NCBI GenBank assembly: GCA_002842985.1
Contig: PHEQ01000027.1
Span: 1 to 64,000, forward strand
Direction of reading: 5' to 3'
Source: Alphaproteobacteria bacterium HGW-Alphaproteobacteria-1
Lineage (GTDB): Bacteria > Pseudomonadota > Alphaproteobacteria > Rhodobacterales > Rhodobacteraceae
Length of the DNA stretch: 64,000 bases
A model generated the notes under the pieces. It did not search any database and was not told where the DNA came from. It worked only from the letters and a program-made list of their open reading frames with translations. Positions 30,499 to 39,170 of this stretch are shown one piece after another; positions within the stretch are counted from its first letter, which is position 1; every line of letters starts with the position of its first letter. The position numbers and the translations under genes are program-made.

Positions 30499-31367
30499 GC
30501 ACACGCAAAGGCATCATCCTCGCTGGCGGCTCCGGCACGCGGCTCTACCCGATCACCATGGGCCTGTCGAAACAGCTTCTGCCGATCTACGACAAGCCGA
30601 TGATCCACTACCCGCTCTCGGTGCTGATGCTTGCGGGTATCCGCGATGTCGCCGTGATCACCACGCCGCAGGATCAGGCGCAATTTCGCGCCGCGCTTGG
30701 TGATGGGGGCCAATGGGGCATTTCGCTGGTCTATGTCACCCAGCCCAGCCCCGACGGGCTGGCGCAGGCCTATACGCTGACCGAGGATTTCCTCGGCGGC
30801 GCGTCCTCGGCGATGGTGCTGGGCGACAACATCTTTTTCGGGCACGGGTTGCCGCAGCTTCTGGCCGAGGCGGATGCGCGGCGCGATGGCGGCACGGTCT
30901 TTGGCTATCACGTCTCCGATCCCGAGCGGTATGGCGTGGTGGGTTTCGATGCCGATGGCCGCGCCCGCGAAATCATCGAGAAACCCGCCGATCCGCCGTC
31001 ACGCTATGCGGTCACCGGTCTGTATTTCCTGGACGGCGATGCGCCACGCCTTGCGCGTGAGGTGCGCCCCTCGGCGCGCGGCGAGCTGGAAATCACGTCG
31101 CTTCTGGAAATCTATCTCAACGCGGGCAAGCTGCATGTAGAGAGGATGGGACGCGGCTATGCCTGGCTCGACACCGGCACCCATGGCAGCCTGCTTGATG
31201 CCGGCAATTTCGTGCGCACGCTTCAGACGCGTCAGGGTCTGCAGACCGGCTGCCTCGAGGAGATCGCCTATCAACAGGGCTGGATAGATGCCGAGGCCGT
31301 GGCCCGGCGCGCCGATGTCTTTGCCAAGAACGCCTATGGTGCTTATCTCAGGTCACTACTCGACTGA
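30495..31367 (+). CDS. rfbA: Glucose-1-phosphate thymidylyltransferase
   Basis: KGIILAGGSGTRLYPITMGLSKQLLPIYDKPMIHYPLSVLMLAGIRDVAVITTP. Confidence 0.97.
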   Translation: MSTRKGIILAGGSGTRLYPITMGLSKQLLPIYDKPMIHYPLSVLMLAGIRDVAVITTPQDQAQFRAALGDGGQWGISLVYVTQPSPDGLAQAYTLTEDFLGGASSAMVLGDNIFFGHGLPQLLAEADARRDGGTVFGYHVSDPERYGVVGFDADGRAREIIEKPADPPSRYAVTGLYFLDGDAPRLAREVRPSARGELEITSLLEIYLNAGKLHVERMGRGYAWLDTGTHGSLLDAGNFVRTLQTRQGLQTGCLEEIAYQQGWIDAEAVARRADVFAKNAYGAYLRSLLD

Positions 31368-31429
31368 GATATGGCGCATGACGTGCGCGCGCCCATCCGC
31401 CCCGGCCGGAGGCCGTCGCGCAACCCGGC

Positions 31430-31525
31430 GATCACGCAGAGCCTCATCCCGCACGCGCGGGCGGTGTCGGCCTCAAGCTGTGCCAGATCGGCCTTGTTGA
31501 CCACCAGAAGGTCGGATTTCGCAAG
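31430..31525 (-). pseudogene. ureG (urease accessory GTPase) fragment
   Basis: Minus-strand reading [23 protein letters not shown] resembles the UreG 'TRSDLLVINKxDLA' region; no intact ORF. Confidence 0.6.
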
Positions 31526-31544
31526 CCCCGCCCGCGCGGGTGGT

Positions 31545-31730
31545 CTGGCTCTGCCCCATGCCGTCGCGGATCATCTTCCCGCCGCCGAATTTCACCTCTT
31601 CGCCATAGGTCGTCAGGTCGCTCTCCACCTCGATGATGAGATCGGAATCACCAAGCCGCAGCCGGTCGCCCGTGGTCGGGCCATACATGGCGGCACAGGC
31701 GGTGCAGGGGATTGAAAGGCTGATTGGAAA
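31545..31730 (-). pseudogene. ureC (urease alpha subunit) 5' fragment
   Basis: [61 protein letters not shown] matches the UreC N-terminus, then homology stops. Confidence 0.85.
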
Positions 31731-31929
31731 CCCCAAATAATTTCGGTGTGGCGCAACGGCCATCGCAATTGAGCAAAGATCGCTGATCCCAAGGATTGAC
31801 GCGAGAACTGCCCGCAAAGCGTCACCGCGCAACATACCTGCGAAGCCTCCCGGGACGGTTCGGTGAGGTCTTCACAGGGTTGGCAAGGCACGGCCCACAA
31901 ATGGACCGCCTCATCACGGTGGAGGCCCC

Positions 31930-32007
31930 ATGGGTAGGCTTTCTGACGTCTTGAGAATGATCGCCCTCGCTATCGAGGTCATCATTTTTCTGATCGAGCG
32001 TCGTTAA
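31930..32007 (+). CDS. 25-aa hydrophobic microprotein MGRLSDVLRMIALAIEVIIFLIERR
   Basis: GGAGG 4 nt upstream of ATG; stop TAA followed after 6 nt by a strong hairpin (32014-32040). Confidence 0.45.
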   Translation: MGRLSDVLRMIALAIEVIIFLIERR

Positions 32008-32013
32008 CTCGGT

Positions 32014-32040
32014 CATGGGTGGGCTCATAGCTCACCCATG
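32014..32040. terminator. 12-bp stem hairpin following the microprotein ORF
   Basis: catgggtgggct-cat-agctcacccatg, stem closed with one G-T wobble; no U-tract. Confidence 0.45.
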
Positions 32041-32133
32041 ATCTTCTGATTGAACCAGCACGGGGCACGCATCGCGCGTGATCCGGCGGGCGTCACCGGT
32101 GTGTCGTCCGTCGGCAACGCTCCGCTATCGGCT

Positions 32134-32313
32134 ATGACCGAAGAAGCGGCGCGCGAGGTGGCACGCGCTGTCGCAAAAGCGCGCGCCTGCCGCTCCTGCC
32201 ACGGCATCCGCGAGATTTCGCAATCATCCGGGTGCCGCTGCCGCATGGCTGACTGCGCCGATGTCAGAGGGATCGAGCCTTGCGGCTGGTCGCGCTCAGC
32301 CTTCGTCCGGTGA
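32134..32313 (+). CDS. Candidate Cys-rich mini-protein (59 aa)
   Basis: MTEEAAREVARAVAKARACRSCHGIREISQSSGCRCRMADCADVRGIEPCGWSRSAFVR*; codes into the 3' end of the convergent gene. Confidence 0.3.
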   Translation: MTEEAAREVARAVAKARACRSCHGIREISQSSGCRCRMADCADVRGIEPCGWSRSAFVR

Positions 32314-33261
32314 CCGTGGCAGCGTGCTCTCATGGCCGAGGATCACGCCGCCCGCGCCACTGCCGGTCTGCTTGAGGGCGCGTATCAACGCCACGAGATT
32401 GTCATCGCGCAGCCGCTCCAGATCGCGGATGCTCATGTGGCCCGATTGCGCGTCCGACTGACCGGCGATGAGATCCACCAGCGCATCATCATAATCGGGC
32501 ACATCCATCAGCCGCGTCCAGGGCCATTGCAGGGCCGGGCCGAACTGATCGAGGAAATGCCGCATCCCGGCCTCGCCCCCGGCGATCCGGTAAGTTTCGA
32601 ACAGACCCATTTGCGCCCAGCGCAGGCCAAAGCCCATGCGGATCGCCTCGTCGATCTCTTCGGTCGTGGCAATGCCGTCCTTGACCAGCCAGAGCGCCTC
32701 GCGCCAGACCGCCTCGAGAAAGCGGTCGGCGATGTGGGCGTCGATCTCGTTGCGCAGCGTGAGGGGGAACATGCCCAGCGCCCGCAAAATATCGGCGGCG
32801 CGGGTGCAGGTCTCGGGCGCGCCGACAAGCTCTACCAGCGGCAGAAGGTAAACCGGGTTGAACGGATGCGCGACAATGGCGCGCGCGCCCTCTGCGTTGA
32901 GCTGCGAGGGTTTGAAGCCTGAGGTGGAGGAGCCGATGATTGCTGCCTCCGGCGCGGCGGCCATGATCTGCGCCAGCACCCGATGCTTGAGGTCGAGCCG
33001 CTCGGGCACGCTCTCCTGAACCCACACCGCCCCGGCCACGGCTTCGGCGAGATCCGTGCAATAGCTCAGGCGCCCCTCGGGCGGAAGCGGCCGGTCATAC
33101 AGTGCCGGCAGGGCGCGGCGGGCATTGTCGAGCACCGCGCCGATCTTGCGCGCGGCCTCCGGGTCGGGGTCGAACACCGCCACATCCCAGCCACCCAGCA
33201 GGAACCGCGCGGCCCAGCCGCCGCCGATCACGCCGCCGCCGATGATCGCGGCGCGGCTCAT
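32296..33261 (-). CDS. 3-hydroxyacyl-CoA dehydrogenase-type NAD-dependent enzyme, probable L-carnitine dehydrogenase
   Basis: AAIIGGGVIGGGWAARFLLGGWDVAVFDPDPEAARK, QESVPERLDLKHRVL, IGSSTSGFKPSQL, VAHPFNPVYLLPLVELV; cotranscribed with BKACE. Confidence 0.85.
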   Translation of the reverse strand: MSRAAIIGGGVIGGGWAARFLLGGWDVAVFDPDPEAARKIGAVLDNARRALPALYDRPLPPEGRLSYCTDLAEAVAGAVWVQESVPERLDLKHRVLAQIMAAAPEAAIIGSSTSGFKPSQLNAEGARAIVAHPFNPVYLLPLVELVGAPETCTRAADILRALGMFPLTLRNEIDAHIADRFLEAVWREALWLVKDGIATTEEIDEAIRMGFGLRWAQMGLFETYRIAGGEAGMRHFLDQFGPALQWPWTRLMDVPDYDDALVDLIAGQSDAQSGHMSIRDLERLRDDNLVALIRALKQTGSGAGGVILGHESTLPRSPDEG

Positions 33262-34169
33262 TGCGGGGCCCGCTTCACAAGGCCCAGCTTCGCGCGCACC
33301 TCTTGCGGCCCCATCACCCGCGCGCCCATCCGCTCGACGATGCCCACCGCGCGGTCGACCAGTTGCGCGTTGGTCGCCAGCACCCCCTTTTCGAGCCAGA
33401 GATTATCCTCGAGCCCAACCCGCACATGGCCGCCCGCCAAAACGGCGGCGGCAGCATAGGCCATCTGGTTGCGCCCCAACGAGAAGGCCGAAAAGGTCCA
33501 GTCCGGCGGCACGTTGCCCACCATCGCCAGGAAGGTATTGAGGTCATCCGGCGCACCCCAGGGCACACCCATGCAAAGCTGCACCAGCGCGGGGGCCTCA
33601 AGAACACCCTCCTTCACCAACTCCTTCGCAAGCCAGAGATGTCCGGTGTCGAACGCCTCGATCTCGGGCTTCACGCCCAGTTCGGTCATGATCCGGCCCA
33701 TGGCGCGCAACATGCCGGGCGTGTTGGTCATCACATAGTCGGCCTCGGCGAAATTCATCGTGCCGCAATCGAGCGTGCAGATCTCTGGCTGACAGGCCGC
33801 GACATGGGCGACCCGCGCCTCGGCCCCGATCATGTCGGTGCCCGTCTCGCGCAGCGGCAGCGGTGCGTCAGGCGGACCAAAGACCAGATCGCCGCCCATC
33901 CCGGCGGTGAGGTTGAGCACCACATCCACCTCGGCTTCGCGGATGCGCTCGGTCACCTCGCGGTAAAGGTCGAGCCTGCGCGACGGCGCGCCGCTCTCGG
34001 GATCGCGCACATGGCAATGCACGATGGCGGCGCCCGCGCGCGCCGCGTCGATGGCACTCTCGGCAATCGCTTGCGGGCTGCGCGGCACATGCGGGCTGCG
34101 GTCCTGCGTGGCGCCCGAACCGGTGACGGCGCAGGTGATGAAAACCTCTCTGGTCATGGTCAGGGGCAT
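33258..34169 (-). CDS. BKACE-family (DUF849) beta-keto acid cleavage enzyme, probable 3-dehydrocarnitine cleavage enzyme
   Basis: EVFITCAVTGSGATQDRSPHVPRSPQAIAESAIDAARAGAAIVHCHVRDPESGAPSRRLDLYREV; start at MPLTMTRE preceded by AAGGAGA. Confidence 0.9.
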   Translation of the reverse strand: MPLTMTREVFITCAVTGSGATQDRSPHVPRSPQAIAESAIDAARAGAAIVHCHVRDPESGAPSRRLDLYREVTERIREAEVDVVLNLTAGMGGDLVFGPPDAPLPLRETGTDMIGAEARVAHVAACQPEICTLDCGTMNFAEADYVMTNTPGMLRAMGRIMTELGVKPEIEAFDTGHLWLAKELVKEGVLEAPALVQLCMGVPWGAPDDLNTFLAMVGNVPPDWTFSAFSLGRNQMAYAAAAVLAGGHVRVGLEDNLWLEKGVLATNAQLVDRAVGIVERMGARVMGPQEVRAKLGLVKRAPQ

Positions 34170-34335
34170 GGTGTCTCCTTCAGGGGCAACTCTCGCGGGG
34201 TCTGCGCCCGACTTTACCCTGAGCGCGGCGCAGGACTTGTCATATACCGCCAGATATAAGGCCAATTTCGCCAAAGCCGTCACCCGTTCCGTCGCCGTGG
34301 CCCGACGGCAGGTTGATCACGCGGCGATTGGCGGG

Positions 34336-35460
34336 TCAGGCCCCGAACTCCGCGCGCAGCGCGCCCGTATGCGCACCAAGCCCCGGTACCGGGCCAGACG
34401 TGGCGGGCCTGTTGTCAAATAGCGCACCGGGGGCCAGCATCCGCACCGGGCCGCTTGGCGTCTGGACCGTGACATGGCGGGCGTGCGGATGTGTGTGCAA
34501 ATCCTCCAGATCGCTCACCCGGCCATAGGCGATGCGGGCCGCACGCAACCGCTCGGCCATGGCGTCGCGCGGCAGCGCAGCAAAGACCGGCCGCAGGATC
34601 GCGTCAAGCACGGCGCGATTGGCGACGCGGTTGGAATTGCTGTCAAAGCGTGGATCGCGAGCCAGCGCGGCATCGCCCAAAATCGCCTCGCAGAAGGTGG
34701 CCCATTCCCGCTCGTTCTGGATCGAGATCAGCACGGATTTGCCATCGCTGCCCTCATAGACACCATAGGGGGCGATGGTGGGATGGTTGAGGCCCGCGCG
34801 CGGCGGCACCTTGCCGCCATAGGCGTATTGCAGATAAGGCACGTTCATCCAGTCGGCGAGCGCATGAAAGAGCGACACGGCGATATGTCGCCCCTCGCCG
34901 GTCGTGGCACGGCCGATCAACGCTTCCAGCACCGCCTGATAGGCCGTCATCCCCGCCGCGATATCGCAGACCGACACGCCGGTGCGGGCGGGGCCATGCT
35001 CGTTTCCAGTTATGGACGAGAGGCCCGTCTCGGCCTGCACCAGAAGATCATAGGCCTTGAGATCCGCGAGCGGCCCCTCCTCGCCATAGCCCGAGATCGA
35101 CACGGTGATCAGGTGCGGATAATCGGCGCGCAGCCGGTCGTGCGCGAATCCCAGCCGGTCTATGGCCCCCGGCGCGAGGTTCTGGATAAACACGTCCGCC
35201 TTGCCGACCATCCGCTCCATCAGCGCGCGGTCGTCGTCCTGCCGCAGATCGAGGCAGATCGATTCCTTGCCCCGGTTGAGCCAGACGAAATAGGCGCTCT
35301 CGCCATGCACAAGGGCATCGTAGCCGCGCGCGAAATCACCCTCGGGACGTTCGACCTTGATCACCCGCGCGCCGGCCTCGGCCAGACGGTTCGAGGCATA
35401 GGGCGCGGCGACCGCCTGTTCGAGCGAGACGACGAGAATACCGGAAAGATCGGCAGGCAT
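34336..35460 (-). CDS. CaiB/BaiF (type III) CoA-transferase
   Basis: LSGILVVSLEQAVAAPYASNRLAEAGARVIKVERPEGDFARGYD, FVWLNRGKESICLDLRQDDDRALM. Confidence 0.92.
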   Translation of the reverse strand: MPADLSGILVVSLEQAVAAPYASNRLAEAGARVIKVERPEGDFARGYDALVHGESAYFVWLNRGKESICLDLRQDDDRALMERMVGKADVFIQNLAPGAIDRLGFAHDRLRADYPHLITVSISGYGEEGPLADLKAYDLLVQAETGLSSITGNEHGPARTGVSVCDIAAGMTAYQAVLEALIGRATTGEGRHIAVSLFHALADWMNVPYLQYAYGGKVPPRAGLNHPTIAPYGVYEGSDGKSVLISIQNEREWATFCEAILGDAALARDPRFDSNSNRVANRAVLDAILRPVFAALPRDAMAERLRAARIAYGRVSDLEDLHTHPHARHVTVQTPSGPVRMLAPGALFDNRPATSGPVPGLGAHTGALRAEFGA

Positions 35461-35599
35461 GGGCAGACTCCTTTAGGACGTGCCCGAACATGCCTGCTCC
35501 TTGCGATAGCGAAAAGACGGGATTTGCGCCGGACGCATATTCCCCTCAGGCGCAAAACCTGCAAGCTAACCCCCGAGAAGGACAGACAGGGGGCACACC

Positions 35600-36784
35600 A
35601 TGACCGCTTTCGATCCAAGCACCCGGTTCGCCGATATCCGAGAGGGCGTGGCGAAGATCTGTGCGCGGTTTCCCGGCCCCTATTGGCGCGATCTGGACGC
35701 GCGGCGCGCCTATCCGACCGGCTTCGTCGAGGCGCTCATCGCCGAGGGCTATCTTGCTGCGATGATACCGGAGGAGTACGGCGGTTCTGGCCTGCCACTG
35801 ACCGCCGCCGCCGTGATCCTCGAGGAAATTCACGCCCAAGGCTGCAACGCCGCCGCCTGTCACGCGCAGATGTATACGATGGGCACGCTCTTGCGGCACG
35901 GGTCACAGGCGCAGAAGGCGGCGTATCTGCCGGGTATCGCGGAGGGTTCGCTGCGCCTGCAAGCCTTCGGCGTGACCGAACCCACCAGCGGCACCGATAC
36001 GCTGGCGCTCAAGACCACGGCGCGGCGCGAAGGCGACGAGTATGTCATCAACGGCCAGAAGATCTGGACCTCACGCGCGGAACATTCCGACCTGATGATC
36101 CTTCTGGCCCGCACCACGCCGCGCGAAGAGGCACAATCGCGCACCGACGGCCTGTCGGTCTTTCTTGTCGATCTGCGCGGCAAGATGGGCAACGGCATCG
36201 ACATCCGCCCGATCCGCACCATGATCAACCATGCCACCACCGAGGTGTTCTTCGACAATCTGCGCATTCCGGCGGGCAGCCTGATCGGCGAGGAGGGCAA
36301 GGGGTTTCGCTATGTCCTGTCGGGCATGAATGCCGAGCGCATCCTGATCGCCGCCGAATGCATCGGCGACGCCAGGTGGTTTCTGGAGAAAGGTGCTGGC
36401 TATGCCCGCGAACGGGTGGTGTTCGGCGAGGCCATCGGCGCCAATCAGGGCGTGCAGTTCCCGCTTGCGCGCGCGCAGGCGCACATGATGGCCGCCGAGG
36501 CCATCGTCTACCGCGCGGCGGCGATGTATGACGCGGGCGAAAACCCGGGTGTCGAGGCCAATACCGCCAAGTTGCTCGCGTCCGAGGCCAGCTGGGAGGC
36601 GGGCGAGGCCTGCATGCAGACCCATGGTGGCTTTGCCTTTGCCGAGGAATACGACGTGGAGCGCAAATGGCGCGAGGCGCGGCTTTACCAGATCGCGCCG
36701 ATCTCGACCAACCTCATTCTCTGCTACATCGCCGAACAGGTATTGGGCCTGCCCAAATCCTATGGGCCGGGGCGGGCCGGATAG
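35600..36784 (+). CDS. Acyl-CoA dehydrogenase
   Basis: IPEEYGGSGLPLTAAAVILEEIHAQGCNAAACHAQMYTMGTLLRHGS, GVTEPTSGTDTLALKTTARREGDEYVINGQKIWTS, QTHGGFAFAEEYDVERKWREARLYQIAPISTNLILCYIAEQVLGLP. Confidence 0.95.
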   Translation: MTAFDPSTRFADIREGVAKICARFPGPYWRDLDARRAYPTGFVEALIAEGYLAAMIPEEYGGSGLPLTAAAVILEEIHAQGCNAAACHAQMYTMGTLLRHGSQAQKAAYLPGIAEGSLRLQAFGVTEPTSGTDTLALKTTARREGDEYVINGQKIWTSRAEHSDLMILLARTTPREEAQSRTDGLSVFLVDLRGKMGNGIDIRPIRTMINHATTEVFFDNLRIPAGSLIGEEGKGFRYVLSGMNAERILIAAECIGDARWFLEKGAGYARERVVFGEAIGANQGVQFPLARAQAHMMAAEAIVYRAAAMYDAGENPGVEANTAKLLASEASWEAGEACMQTHGGFAFAEEYDVERKWREARLYQIAPISTNLILCYIAEQVLGLPKSYGPGRAG

Positions 36785-36792
36785 GAGGGGGC

Positions 36793-37617
36793 ATGGACGA
36801 CTATACTGGCTGGATCGGGCATAGCTTCACCCGGCAAGAGCCGATAACCGACCGGCTGATCGACCAGTTCCGCGTGACGCTGGCGGGCACGCTGGCCGAG
36901 GCCCCGGTGCCTGCGGGCCTGCACTGGTGCCTTTCGCCCGACGCGGTGACGCCCGACCTTCTGGGCCGCGATTGCCACCCCAGGCCGGGGCTGTTCCTGC
37001 CCGCCCTGCCCCTGCCCCGGCGGATGTGGGCCGGCGGCGAACTGGCGCTGCACGCCCCCTTCGCCCCCGGCGATGTGGTGACGCGCGAGACCACCATCGA
37101 GGATGTGACCTTCAAGGAGGGGCGCAGCGGGCGGCTCGGCTTTGTCACCCTGCGCCATGCCTATCGTGTCGCGGGGACGCTGCGCCTGGACGAGCGGCAG
37201 GACATCGTCTACCGCGAGGATCCCAAACCGGGCGCGGCCGTGACGCCCCCGCGCGCCGAGGACTGGCCCGGCGCGACCGCTTGGCAGGTGACACCCGATC
37301 CGGTGCTGCTCTTTCGCTTTTCCGCGCTCACCTTCAATGGCCACCGCATCCATTACGACCATCCCTACGCGACGGAGGTCGAGGGCTATGCGGGCCTTGT
37401 GGTGCACGGCCCGATGCAGGCGGTGTGGATGCTGAACCTTGCGGCGCATGTGGCGGGGCGGCTGCCCGCGCGGTTTTCCTATCGCGGGCTCTCGCCGCTT
37501 GTCTGCGGGGAAGCGGTGAGCATCGAGGCGCGCGAGGGCGTTGGCGCGCTGGAGATACGCGTCCGGCGCGACAGCGACGGGGTGACGACCATGACGGCAC
37601 GGGCCGAGATTGATTGA
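36793..37617 (+). CDS. MaoC/HTD2-type hydratase (FAS1-like dehydratase domain; mesaconyl/3-methylfumaryl-CoA hydratase-like)
   Basis: ITDRLIDQFRVTLAGTL, GLFLPALPLPRRMWAGGELALHAPFAPGDVVTRETTIEDVTFKEGRSGRLGFVTLRHAY, FRFSALTFNGHRIHYDHPYATEVEGYAGLVVHGPMQAVWML. Confidence 0.88.
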   Translation: MDDYTGWIGHSFTRQEPITDRLIDQFRVTLAGTLAEAPVPAGLHWCLSPDAVTPDLLGRDCHPRPGLFLPALPLPRRMWAGGELALHAPFAPGDVVTRETTIEDVTFKEGRSGRLGFVTLRHAYRVAGTLRLDERQDIVYREDPKPGAAVTPPRAEDWPGATAWQVTPDPVLLFRFSALTFNGHRIHYDHPYATEVEGYAGLVVHGPMQAVWMLNLAAHVAGRLPARFSYRGLSPLVCGEAVSIEAREGVGALEIRVRRDSDGVTTMTARAEID

Positions 37618-37641
37618 CATGACTAGTATTCTGGTTATAAA
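37614..37641 (+). promoter_or_regulatory. Sigma70-like promoter of the ArsR gene
   Basis: TTGACA-16 bp-TATAAA; -10 ends 6 nt before the ATG (37648). Confidence 0.5.
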
Positions 37642-37647
37642 GCACCC

Positions 37648-37965
37648 ATGAGACTGACAAGTTCCACCGCCCGTGCCCTTGCCGCCCTTGGCCATGACAC
37701 CCGCCTTGCGATCTTTCGCCTGCTGGTGCGGGCAGGCGATGGCGGGCTCATCGTGGGCGAGATCGGGCAGCATCTGGGGCAGGCCCCGTCGACGCTGGCG
37801 CATCACCTCTCGGCGCTGGTCGATGCCGGGCTCGTGGTGCAGGAGCGGCAGGGGCGCGCCGTGCTCAACCGGGTGGATTACGCAGCGATGCGGCGGATAC
37901 TGGATTTTCTCACTGCCGAATGCTGCGTGGGCGTGACGCTGGCGAGGAATGACGACGCGGCCTGA
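37648..37965 (+). CDS. ArsR/SmtB-family HTH regulator
   Basis: STARALAALGHDTRLAIFRLLVRAG..LGQAPSTLAHHLSALVDAGLVVQERQGRAVLNRVDY; C-terminal AECCVG vicinal cysteines. Confidence 0.92.
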   Translation: MRLTSSTARALAALGHDTRLAIFRLLVRAGDGGLIVGEIGQHLGQAPSTLAHHLSALVDAGLVVQERQGRAVLNRVDYAAMRRILDFLTAECCVGVTLARNDDAA

Positions 37966-38001
37966 GTTTTTTTATCGCAAACAAACGAAAATCCTAGGGA
38001 T

Positions 38002-39057
38002 ATGAATATGACAGATGCAAGCCTTCCGCAATCGCGCCTGCCCGCAGTTTTGCGCCGCCTGTGGCACAAGGAACGGGTCTGGCTTTTCACAGCGCTGATC
38101 CTGTTGGCGCTGGCCGTCACCGACCGGGCGCAGGCCGGGGCGACGCTGCGCTTTACCCTCGATGCACTGGGCAGCACCGGGCCGTTCCTGATCCTCTCCA
38201 TCGGCATTGCCGCCTGGGCCACGGCGACCGGGGCCGACAACCTGATCGCCCGCGCCTTTACCGGCGCGCCTGCGGTGATGATCACGCTGGCCGCGCTGGC
38301 CGGCGCGCTTTCGCCCTTTTGCTCCTGCGGGGTGATCCCGCTGATCGCGGCGCTGCTGGCGATGGGGGTGCCGCTCTCGGCGGTGATGGCGTTCTGGCTC
38401 GCGTCGCCGGTGATGGATCCGTCGATGTTCGTGCTGACCACCGGCGTGCTGGGGTTGGAATTCGCCGTGGCCAAGATGCTGGCGGCCATCGGGCTTGGCC
38501 TGCTGGGGGGGTGGGTCGTGCATCTTCTGGGGCGCGCCGGGGGCCTGTCGGATCCGCTGCGCGAAGGCATCGGCAATGGCGGTTGCGGCGGGGCCAAGCT
38601 GCGTGCGCCAAAGCCTGTTGTCTGGCGCTTCTGGGCCGAGCCGGAGCGGCGCGCGAAATTCGGGCGTGAGGCGCTGAATGTGACCCTGTTCCTGCTCAAA
38701 TGGCTGACTTTGGCCTTTGTCCTTGAAAGCCTGATGCTGGCCTTTGTCCCCGCCGAGACGATCACCGGCGTTCTGGGCGGCACCGGGCTTGGCCCCATCG
38801 CACTTGGCACGCTGATCGGCGTGCCCGCCTATCTCAACGGCTATGCGGCGCTGCCGCTGGTGGGCGGGTTGGTGGCACAGGGCATGGCCCCCGGTGCCGG
38901 CCTGGCGTTTCTGGTGGCGGGCGGTGTCACCTCGCTGCCTGCGGCCATCGCGGTCTGGGCACTGGTGAAACCGCGGGTCTTTGTGCTTTACCTCGTGCTG
39001 TCGCTCGTCGGGGCCTTCGCCGCCGGTGTGCTCTTTCAGTTGTGGCACATCACCTGA
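38002..39057 (+). CDS. Permease of the ArsP/YraQ type (PF03773-like)
   Basis: GAPAVMITLAALAGALSPFCSCGVIPLIAALLAMGVPLSAVMAFWLASPVMDPSMFVLTTG. Confidence 0.88.
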   Translation: MNMTDASLPQSRLPAVLRRLWHKERVWLFTALILLALAVTDRAQAGATLRFTLDALGSTGPFLILSIGIAAWATATGADNLIARAFTGAPAVMITLAALAGALSPFCSCGVIPLIAALLAMGVPLSAVMAFWLASPVMDPSMFVLTTGVLGLEFAVAKMLAAIGLGLLGGWVVHLLGRAGGLSDPLREGIGNGGCGGAKLRAPKPVVWRFWAEPERRAKFGREALNVTLFLLKWLTLAFVLESLMLAFVPAETITGVLGGTGLGPIALGTLIGVPAYLNGYAALPLVGGLVAQGMAPGAGLAFLVAGGVTSLPAAIAVWALVKPRVFVLYLVLSLVGAFAAGVLFQLWHIT

Positions 39058-39090
39058 ACCGACTGGCACATGCCGACATGGACATTTTGT

Positions 39091-39103
39091 TGACAAATTG
39101 TCA
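39091..39103. promoter_or_regulatory. Perfect palindrome TGACAA-A-TTGTCA, candidate operator
   Basis: 13-bp odd palindrome 68 bp upstream of the TRAP dctP start. Confidence 0.4.
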
Positions 39104-39170
39104 GCGACGCGTCACGCTCTCGTCAACCGGGGCAACAACCGGTCGGTTTATCCACTTGGGAGACGATAGA

